Of a stretch of 64,000 bases of DNA, positions 56,301-64,000 are shown one piece after another. A program made the translations under genes and the position numbers. This DNA is from Amborella trichopoda (taxonomy: Eukaryota > Streptophyta > Magnoliopsida > Amborellales > Amborellaceae): positions 2,264,413 to 2,328,412 of the forward strand of contig NW_006499997.1 in the NCBI RefSeq assembly GCF_000471905.2, written 5' to 3'. The notes under the pieces are model-generated. The model was not told the origin of the DNA and ran no database searches. It saw only the letters and a program-made list of their open reading frames with translations. How positions within the stretch are numbered: position 1 is the first letter of the stretch; each line of letters opens with the position of its first letter.

Positions 56301-57000
56301 AAGGTATTTGTGGACCATCAACGCACTTCTTATCTACACTCTTGAGGCCCATTTTTTAAGTTCATGCAGGCTTCTATTTTTCCATTATGCGAAGTCCAAA
56401 GGTGTGGCGAAAGGAAGTTGAAATTTTGTATTCTTATGTAATTCTTATTGTTATATAGAGTGTCATAAAAAAGTGTGATCTCAATGCAATGTCAAATTTG
56501 TAAGATGATATCCTCCCTGTGATTATTAGTTGCCTTCAACCTAACAATATTGGAAAAAAGCTACTTGCTTCCAACTGCCTTTAGCATAAAATTCTATTAT
56601 AGAAGAGTTTTTCTTAAATAAATTTAGGGCTTTCTAAGAAAAAGAAGATTTTAGATTTTTTGTTTTCAAGTCATTGGACCTCTAATGTTTTAATTTATGA
56701 CTTTGTCATCCACCATCCTTGTCACTTCTTTTTAGATGCGTGAATGACTAATTCACCCCTAGAAAGTTTATTGAAGAAAACCTAAATGAAAATATTTGGA
56801 GGGAAGAGAGAAAGTAATTTAGAGAGTGCTCAATTTTCTACCAGTTTCATAGGTAGAATGTTTCCAACTCTCATGGTTTTAGAGAGAGAATAAGCATAAG
56901 AGAAAACCCATTTAGGATCATAGCTTGCAATTCAGGGAAACGTAAAAAGCTTAGAGAGAGAACTATTGGTGAGTGAGAGAAGGCTTCTTGGATTAGCCAT
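53338..57000 (+). other. A+T-rich, intron-like stretch after SCE1 exon 2
   Basis: T-rich on the plus strand, without retrotransposon fragments and without any convincing coding frame, it has the composition of a plant intron. The only structure seen is a ~69-bp tandem duplication (55417-55555). Short frames such as 54823-55035 and 55566-55772 match nothing I recognise. Confidence 0.5.
55417..55555. repeat. ~69-bp direct tandem duplication
   Basis: gattatttccttttgccttc ... tctgtggatgactc is followed at once by a second copy (gattattttcttttgccttc ...) differing at about five positions. Confidence 0.85.
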
Positions 57001-57028
57001 TTCTTCTGTATAGGCATGAAGCAACAGT

Positions 57029-57819
57029 TTATGGGCTGTTCGGATCCCCAAAAAGATTATCTAAAATATTTCCAGAAAATATATTTCTTGCAAAAGATAT
57101 TTCCTGGAAAATAGGTTTTTGCTGTTTGGAGAGCATCTGGATACACCCTTGAATCCCTAAACTTAGAGATACTGTCCCCTCAAACTGATAATTTATAAGG
57201 AAAATTGCATCTAAATTAGTGGTGGAAAGATCATGGAAAACTCCACTAAACTTATTGAAGGTCAAGTTATATGAGACTAAGCAGCAATAAAACAAAAGGG
57301 GAAGGGCCCTGTAAATCTATTGTTGCTCAAATATAGCTCTGTTAGAGAGAGAAAGTCCCTTGGTTAGGGATTTTGCCTATGAACCTGTTGGTTTTGATGT
57401 GGAGGAATGAGATTAGTTTATAGAGAGAGATCAGAGACCAAGGTCCATTCAAGTAAGACATGGTTGAGGTCTTTCCCTCCAACTGCAAACATTGTTGTCC
57501 ACCCTTTGATATTGTAATGCCAAATGGATCATTAATGATTGCATGGGTGGGGCATGAGTTAGGTAATGGTGCCTCCAAAACATCTTTGACTGCATGAGTG
57601 ATTGCATAAGGCTTTGAAAACCAGGTGGGCGATCAGTTGTTTGTAATGGACCTTCAAAACCGCCTGGAATACCACCTGAAACTGAAAATCCTGCAAATCG
57701 CCAACAAAACTGGTATCTTTAGCTAGAGAGAGGGAGGATAGGATGGGGATGAGAGAGAGGACATTGGAGGTTTTGGCCACTAAGAGTGAATGGGTGGCTG
57801 ATTTAAGGCACTTGTGCAT
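57029..57819 (-). pseudogene. Decayed LRR receptor kinase fragment, pollen-receptor-kinase-like
   Basis: On the minus strand several frames join into an LRR ectodomain: NDPFGITISKGGQQCLQLEG resembles the stretch before the first repeat of pollen receptor-like kinases. It is followed by FIGKIPN, then, one frame off, LTELYLSNNRFTGPFPF, and then FNKFSGVFHDLSTTNLDAIF with NYQFEGTV. The spacing of L, N and P is that of plant LRRs. Frameshifts and stops (near 57345 and 57290) and absence of membrane and kinase parts make it a relic. Assignment to the PRK group is inferred from the motif order. Confidence 0.6.
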
Positions 57820-58820
57820 GATGTAAATGAGAGTGAGTTTCAGGTGATAGGGTTTGGCTTTGTGACAGAAAATTGATAAGAAAAAAGATCTTTTAGGGTG
57901 AAGGCATGGAGATAAAATTTATCCAGTTTGGGCTTACAATAGAGAAACATTTCTGCAAAAAAAAAAATCCTTCCTAGATTTTGGATCCAACTGGTGGAAA
58001 TAGACAATCTCTTTGGAAAACCATTACCCGGATATCTTTTTTGAGGAATCCAAACAACCTCTTAGGGATCTTAAATAGAAATTCACAGCTTTCCTGCTGC
58101 ATTAATGGCATCTCTACTCTTTCTTTGCCTAATTGTGTACAACCCTCGTAGTACCCAATCACCCTCTCTAAAACATTTGCTTTTACATGGACCACATTAA
58201 GCAAAAGCCAAAATCCTTATGCATTAAGTAAGGAAGTGAGATAAACGTACACACAAAATTCAGGACCGTAGTTTATGCATCGCATGGGCCATAAGAAAGC
58301 TATCAACACACACACACCAGAAAAAGAGAGGTTTTTAGCTTCCTCACTACTTTTCTCTCTCTAGGTTTTAATACTCTGAGGCCTCTCTCTAGGTTTCACT
58401 ACACCAAAGCCCAAATCCCTGTTTTTGGACCGCTCTACTCTCAGAAAATCAGCCCCAACACCAAGCAATAAGAAAACTGCATCAAGCTTTAGACTTCCAT
58501 TACAGTTGTTCACAAAAAGCAAACACGGCCCCTGGCAACTAAATCCAATTTGAGCTTAAAAACTTTTTTAGTTTTGCAATCAGCCTTGACTTTTGTTCAT
58601 GTTATAGTCAACAATTTATTGCTTGTATTAAACCTTCTTCCCTTTCATGTTTTATAGAGAGAAGGCATACTTCTAATGGCTTCTCTTTGAGCTTCATCTC
58701 TCTCTTCTTGCATATGCCCTTATCTATTAATCTACTGTGAAAAAAATCTCTTCTTTTTATTTTAAAATATTTGTTTCTTAGGTTATTTTTGTTTTCTAAT
58801 TTTTGTTTCTAACATAACTA
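57820..58820. other. Non-coding A+T-rich DNA
   Basis: Nothing recognisable. It has gagagag and ctctctctaggttt short runs, and a minus-strand frame at 57974-58204 with no known motif. Confidence 0.4.
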
Positions 58821-58824
58821 TGCC

Positions 58825-59015
58825 TTGGTAGGTCCCAAACCAGTTATGTTAGTCCCAAGCCTGGGTGAAGGAGGAGGGTTGTGTTAAGTGGGGCAGCCAG
58901 CATAAACTTTGTCAAATCTTGTCGTGAATCCTGAAACAATGAGCAAAATGGCAGAATAAGATTCATGTAGCCGATGCCGAATAATTGGGATAAGGTTTAG
59001 ATGATGATAATGATG
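58825..59015 (+). mobile_element. 5'-truncated RTE-type LINE, 3' end only
   Basis: The tail reads ccgaataattgggataaggt followed by ttagatgatgataatgatg. This near-identical end with (GAT)n is typical of plant RTE LINEs. The ~150 bp before it (gtcccaagcctgggtgaagg, ggagggttgtgttaag) belong to the same 3' untranslated region. There is no coding part. Confidence 0.7.
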
Positions 59016-59097
59016 TGTGTTTTGACTCTTTTGTGGTATGAAAGTCTGAAAGCTTGAGGAAGGAGGCTAGGCTTTCTGATGCAGATCAAAATTCAAT

Positions 59098-59715
59098 TGC
59101 TATAAAATTTTAATTTTAATTTTGTTAATTTTATTTTTAGAGATGCGGGTATATATTTTTTTTATTAGGGTTAATTTATAGAAATATGATTAGTATGAGT
59201 TTTTTTTAGTTGATGAAACCCTGTTTTTTTATATGAGTTGGGATAAGTCCGTTTTTTTATATGAGTTGGTTTAGGAAGGTTTTGTCTTTTTGGAAGTTTG
59301 GTCATATATGATAAAGACGTTGCTTCTTAGAAGATAAGGAGTGCGTTTTATTAGGAGATAAGGAGTGCGTTTTTATTAGAAGATGAGTGTATTTGTAAAG
59401 GAATTACGTTAATTATTGTGGTGGGAGGTAAAACTTTGTATAGATGGAAATATAAACGACATTGTAAACAATTGGTTAGACATTGACTATTTGGTAAATA
59501 AAAAAAAGTGGTATTTGCAGATCGTGTCAAGAGAGAGAGAGTGGCCCTTTGTCGGTCTTTCCTTTCTTCCCTCTTGTGCTTGTGGGTACGGATCGGAGGA
59601 CTCGGATCTACACATTTTTTATTTTATTGTTGATTTCTCCTCTGAATTTTATTTCTCTCTCTAAAGCGCAATTGTATTTGTCGAGTGTTGGTCGTCGGTA
59701 ATGCCAACTGTGTCA
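59098..59715 (+). mobile_element. Copia-like LTR, plus orientation
   Basis: It runs from tgctataaaattttaa to ccaactgtgtCA, then ggtg, the start of a broken primer binding site. The reverse complement lies next to it at 59768-60341. The frame at 59416-59664 is part of the LTR and also appears, altered, in the second copy; it is not a gene. Confidence 0.7.
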
Positions 59716-59753
59716 GGTGAAAAATAAAATTAAAATTTTGTAGCAACCACCTC

Positions 59754-59765
59754 GCTTTGATACCA
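59754..59765 (-). other. Primer binding site (initiator tRNA-Met type), minus strand
   Basis: Minus strand: gcgtCA (LTR end), gg, then TGGTATCAAAGC, one base off the usual TGGTATCAGAGC. It is followed by gaggtggt and a 26-base copy of the LTR start. The site fixes the orientation of the right-hand LTR. Confidence 0.75.
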
Positions 59766-59767
59766 CC

Positions 59768-60341
59768 TGACGCAATTGGAATTATTGACGACAAACACTC
59801 GCCAAATACAATTGTTTTTTAGTGATAAATAAAAATCAGAAAAGAAATCAGCAATAAGATAACAAAACGTACGTGCCCATAAGCACAAGAAGGAAGAAAG
59901 GAAAGACTCACAAATGGCCACTCTCGCTCTACAAGATATGCAAAGATCACTTTTGTTTATTCACCAAATAGTCAACGTCCAACCAATTGTTTGCAATGTC
60001 TTTTATACTCTAATGTTTTGCTTCTCACCAAAATAGTTAACGTGATTTCTTTACCAATGCACTCATCTTCTAATAAAAACGTACTCCTTATCTCCTAATA
60101 AAACGCACTCCTTATCTACTAATAAGCAATATCCTTATCATTTAGGACTAAGCTTTCAAAAAGACACAAAACCTTCCTAAACCAACTCATAAAAAAAACG
60201 GACTTATCCCAACTCATATATAAAAAAAAGGACTTTATCAACTAAAAAATACTCATACTAATCCTATTTCTATAAATGAACCCTAATAAAAAATAAAAAG
60301 TCTACCCACATCTCTAAAAATAAAATTAAGATTTTGTAGCA
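59768..60341 (-). mobile_element. Copia-like LTR, minus orientation
   Basis: Reverse complement of the LTR at 59098-59715 with ~85% identity judged by eye: shared gagttgggataagtccgttt, agataaggagtgcg, acaattggttg. It has a TATA box (gagtataaaagac on the minus strand, about 59998-60010). Homology continues ~25 bp beyond the tgctac start (atgcaaatcaa...), so the true LTR start may lie slightly farther right. Confidence 0.7.
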
Positions 60342-60810
60342 ATCAGCTCTTGATTTGCATTACGTGCTCTTTGAAAAGCTTTAATGGAAGTGTTGACTTG
60401 GATGTTACCTACCGAAAGGGGGGAATAATGGAGAATCCGTCTTTCTCTCCTCTCACTATTGTCATCTAGGTTTTCCTTGAGTTCTTATTTAGGGGAAACA
60501 AATCATTTGCCCCTCTAAAGGAAACCACATGCTGGAGAAGGGTCCAAACTCAAAAACTAATTCTTGTAGGTCCAATGTCTTAAAAAGAAAATATAAAAGA
60601 TCCTTTTTATTAAAAAACAGTTAAATTTATTTCATGTGTTAGTAATCAAAGTCATTTTGTTGTCACTAGAATATCCAAGTTGACTTGCTAACTAGAAGTA
60701 AAAAAAGATTTGATGAATTTTCAAAGTTGTGTGAATAATTCTTAGAAAACCATGTCTTTTATGGGACTGAACCTAGCTCATAAACTATGCATACCACTTT
60801 TGCTACGAAT
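60342..60810. other. Non-coding A+T-rich DNA
   Basis: No gene, repeat or element end is recognised here, apart from the edge of the inverted LTR repeat. Confidence 0.4.
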
Positions 60811-60816
60811 CGCAAG

Positions 60817-61745
60817 ATCATCATCATCATCTGTACCTTATCCAAACTATTTGGGGTCGGATACGCGAATCCTCTTCCGCCATTCTACTCTGTCAAAGGC
60901 CATGGCCTTAGTCTGACCATAAGTCGCCATATCTTTTTTCACTACTTCTATCATGTCCTTTGGGGCCTTGCCCTCACCCTTTTAAAACCCTTCACTTGAA
61001 CCGAATCACCCATCTTTAACCAGTGCTATTCTAAGTTGACGCTGCACATGACCAGACCACCAAACTTTACTTTCCCTCATTTTATCGCCTATCGGTGCTA
61101 CCCCTAAGTTCTCTAGAATGTATTTATTTCGAATTTGATCTTTCCATGTCTTGCCATTCATCCATCTCCACATCCTTATATCAGGTTTACTTCTTTTATG
61201 GATATGTTGTTTCTTAATAGGCCAACATTCCATCACATAAAGCATGACTGGTCTTACAACCATCCAGTAGAATTTCCGCTTCAATTTCATTGGCATGCGA
61301 AGATCGCACAAGTCTCCAAAAGCACATCTTCACTTGGTCCACGTAGCTCCAATTCCATGAGAAAAATGTTCCTCAATCTCTCCTTTCTCATGGATTATTC
61401 ATTGAAGATATCACAAATGGTGTCTTTTGGGTACTTCTTGGCTATTAATCTTAACTAATTCCTCGTTTTTGCTCTTATTATTGTTAATCTTGCATTCCAT
61501 ATATTCTATCTTCGTTCAACTAATTTTGAAACATTTAGTTTCTAAAGCATCCTCCAAAGTTCTAACTTTACGTTTATGTTGTCTCTAGTCTCATCAATAT
61601 AACTATCCCATCCGCAAACAACGTACACCACAGTTTCTTATCTTGTGAATGCCTAGTACCTCTTCCATAACTAAAACAAAGAGATATGGACTCAATGTTG
61701 ACCCCTGATGTCGGCCTACTGTCACTAAAATCTCACTTGTCCTCA
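60817..61745 (-). pseudogene. RTE-type LINE reverse transcriptase, 3' half, broken
   Basis: On the minus strand: SLSPYLFVLVMEEVLGIH-like text, then EYMECK, MKLKRKFYWMVVRPVMLYVM, ECWPIKKQHIHK, MWRWMNGKTWKDQIRNKYIL, ENLGVAPIGDKM and WSGHVQRQLRIALVKDG. This is the well-known C-terminal part of plant RTE reverse transcriptases. The 3' end is ccccaaatagtttggataag followed by (GAT)n. Stops and frameshifts are frequent, and the FADD-type catalytic site is mutated (CLRMG in its place). Confidence 0.85.
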
Positions 61746-62845
61746 CATTCGTTGTGTGTGTGTGTTTATTCTACAACACACCACACTGTCAATTTTTTCT
61801 TTTTTAACATTGTTCATTTAATGATCTCGTGAAATGCATAAGACCTTGTTTCGGAGGAGAAAAACATGCAGAAAACAGTTTGAAAAAGAGGAGAGCAAAG
61901 AAAAGGATTTGTTTGAATGCACCTCCGATGAAACAAGGAGCATCAAGTGGTATTGTTCTATCTGAGATCAGTCCCAACGAGTAGAGTAAAAACCCCATCA
62001 AGATATCAAGATGAATCGCTAAGCCTATCCATATATAAGTAGAGTTGTGGGAGCAAACCGATAGTCTAGAATAAAGCGATATATAGCGTTTGCTAAAGGA
62101 CAAACATCACTCTAATGCTTGATCTAAGCATCTTACCAAGGGCGGCTACGTTACTTGAGTTAAAAAATACTTTTTAGGGTGCGTTTTCAAATTTTATTTT
62201 TTGTAATTATTCATCAGAATGAAGTGTATGTTTAAAAATTGGGGTCAAACAAATGGGCCTAGCATAGTTTTTGATGATTGTTTCATTGTATTACTATATA
62301 ATCGTGGCATGAATCACTCCCTTCTATGTATGTAGACACACAAACACACGCAGACACCTACATAGCAGTATTAGAAAAATCTCTTTATATTTTATAGTCA
62401 TGTCCCTTTTTATGAGATTTTTTTAGTTCTTTCTCGAATACCCTTGGTTCAGAATTTTAATTGGGTCACTTGGATTTTTCTTGTTTGAGTGAAACACTGA
62501 TTCGGAACTTTAAGTTTCCCATTAGGTCTTTCATTTGCCTTTGGGAACTAATATCAGTCGGCGAAGGGATTTGTGTGGTTTTATGATTTATGTTGGGCAA
62601 ACATGGAATAAAGCCGCCTAGCCATTTAACAATCAATCAAATGGCAAATGGGGATAAACCAAAAGTGACATGTGGCATGTATAAATCATACATAGATGGG
62701 CATGGATGCCATGGGTTTCATGGGGCGGGATGATGGCAAGGCCATGGATTGATGCATGGACATACGAAAGGGTAAAAGAGGGAATGGTGGGTTTTGCGAT
62801 TTTGTGTTAGTGAATTGATGAATGGATGGATGGATTGATGGATGA
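61746..62845. other. Non-coding DNA between LINE and hAT element
   Basis: A short (TG)n near 61757 and GGAT-type repeats at 62815-62842 are the only structures seen. The minus frame 61804-62103 has no known motif. Confidence 0.4.
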
Positions 62846-62853
62846 GTTAGATA
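62846..62853. other. Probable 8-bp target duplication of the hAT element (one side)
   Basis: gttagata directly precedes the terminal CAGTGGTTTAAAA. hAT elements duplicate 8 bp; the partner copy lies outside the window, so this is provisional. Confidence 0.4.
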
Positions 62854-64000
62854 CAGTGGTTTAAAAAACGGATCGGTGCTCCGGATCGGGCACCCAAAAA
62901 CCTATCTGAATCGACGATTTGGATCGTGAATCGGCTGAATCAATTGGATTCAGCCTTAAAAAAATCCAAAAAAATTATTAAAATTTATTATAAATGTTTT
63001 TTTAGGAATCTAATAAGAAATGAAGGTATTCCATTAAGAACTTTCATTTTTTTTTTTTTTGCATCAATATGCGAATATTGAGATGTTCTTTCCCTGTATG
63101 AACTACTGTTAACTATTAATTTTACATCATACAAGAGGAGAAACATAGAATTATCATGGATGAAGTATATCGTCATACATGGATTATAATAAAGCATACA
63201 ATTCGTAAAATACGATATAATATCAAAATGAAAGACGATATCGTTTTTCATCTTGGTCACGTTGGTGCCATTGATTGAATTTGCATGACAATTCATTGAT
63301 TCGATTTAGGAACGAAACATCTAAATTAGTGGGCATCTGACTATACCCAAATCCCTGAGTGTTAGTGTTTTATCACGTTCCTAATCCAAAATCCCCGAAA
63401 CTTGTCCATCCTTCATACTCACCTACATTGTCATGCTCGCCCCTACCCTCTTGCTGTTGGGACTCGGTATGTCAATAATTTGGTTGGGATAGGGTAGCCT
63501 CTGAATCATTTCTCTCATTTTCCCTTATGCCCCCTTCTCACTCTTTCTCGTTAGGTGCAACACCACCAACATCTATGACGAATTGTGGATATATTAGCGG
63601 GCTGCTTCCTCTTTCATGCTGCTCGTTACCTTCTTCATGATATTCCTCACCGATAGCCTCAAGGAATACTCTTTTGTGCAATATTGGCTCCTTTTCTTCT
63701 ATTGCCCATTTTTTTGCTGTTTGTGACAAATATTGTGTCCAAGTCTATCGGCCCGTAGTCTTCAATCTTCCTTCTTATTTGTCTCTCTTGGAGGTTTAAG
63801 TTGTAATGAACGTAGACTAGCTTATGAAGCCTCTCCAAAATGAGTCGATTCCTCCTAATAGTGTGCAAGCATTGGAAAGTACTCCAGTTTTGCTCACACC
63901 CAGTAGCAGAACATGTCTGGGAGAGCACCTTGATTGCTATCCGCCATAGGTGAGGTACATCAATACCATATATCTCCCACATTTAGATGGATTAAAATGC
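62854..64000 (-). mobile_element. hAT-family DNA transposon, 3' part
   Basis: The left end CAGTGGTTTAAAAAACGG fits hAT terminal repeats (YARNG start). It is followed by subterminal gatcgg, gaatcg and gatcgtgaatcgg motifs, which can serve as transposase sites, and ~550 bp of A+T-rich DNA before the transposase end. The other end is beyond the window. Confidence 0.65.
63538..64000 (-). pseudogene. hAT transposase C-terminal dimerisation domain, partial
   Basis: The visible frame reads WEIYGIDVPHLWRIAIKVLS, QTCSATGCEQNWSTFQCLHT, IRRNRLILERLHKLVYVHYN. This is the hATC domain with the conserved S-A-T-G-C-E-x-N-W-S signature that pairs two transposase subunits. The 5' part lies outside. About 85 codons in, a frameshift near 63725 moves the sequence to another frame (EEKEPILHKRVFLEAIGEEY, ending YPQFVIDVGGVAPNEKE), so this copy is probably inactive. 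Confidence 0.85.

Noticed and set aside
57974..58204. 76-residue minus-strand frame upstream of the LRR relic as its possible N-terminus
   Set aside because: It shows no signal peptide or LRR motif and is separated from the relic by non-coding DNA.
58825..59015. SINE, because of the short length and simple-repeat tail
   Set aside because: No RNA polymerase III A or B box was seen, and the tail with aattgggataaggttt and (GAT)n is that of RTE LINEs.

Overview
The window looks like a flowering-plant nuclear genome. About 50 kb is decayed, nested Ty3/gypsy retrotransposons of the Tat/Ogre type. The rest is A+T-rich gene-border DNA holding the first two exons of a SUMO-conjugating enzyme gene (SCE1/UBC9), small MITEs, RTE LINE tails, a pair of inverted LTRs and the end of a hAT transposon. 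Only the SCE1 exons look like undamaged host coding sequence. The many long frames rich in Ser/Leu/Phe or Arg/Glu are by-products of pyrimidine-rich LTR DNA. I cannot name the species.

Layout, left to right. (1) 1-27549 is one tandem array of a giant Tat-type element (element A): the 3' internal end of an upstream copy (1-2948), an LTR (2949-9158), a primer binding site, a leader, gag and protease, then a deletion that removed reverse transcriptase, RNase H and integrase. Next come an antisense gene with a plant mobile domain (15372-19190, minus strand), its presumed antisense promoter, satellite-like repeats, and the 3' LTR (23251-27549). (2) 27550-30160 and 45185-about 50450 are two halves of an older minus-strand relative (element B plus an adjoining copy D). 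Its LTR copies lie in inverted orientation around a pol fragment. (3) 30161-45184 is a third relative (element C), inserted into B's reverse transcriptase gene next to the YVDD motif and bounded by a 5-bp target duplication AACAT. C keeps gag, two RNase H domains and integrase, but has lost protease, the reverse transcriptase palm and the antisense gene. (4) 50450-64000 holds a Mutator-like MITE with a Stowaway MITE inside it, SCE1 exons 1-2, a long intron-like A+T-rich stretch, a decayed pollen-receptor-kinase-like fragment, two RTE LINE 3' ends, two inverted copia-like LTRs, and the 3' part of a hAT transposase with its terminal repeat.

The three gypsy copies share one plan: U3, TATA box, a very long pyrimidine-rich R-U5, PBS, gag, protease, RT, gRNaseH, aRNaseH, integrase, convergent poly(A) signals, antisense PMD gene, antisense TATA, tandem repeats, a conserved segment, a G-rich purine tract, and the LTR. 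The most unusual points are the R-U5 leader, which carries 8 to 13 tandem potential hairpins separated by CU tracts; an LTR whose R-U5 appears duplicated with its junction at the predicted transcription start; the antisense gene with its own conserved promoter next to a satellite array; and a perfect 47-bp hairpin inside that gene. A 474-N assembly gap is flanked by an exact 151-bp duplicate and is probably an unmerged contig overlap.

All boundaries were placed by eye from repeats between copies. No search or alignment was run.
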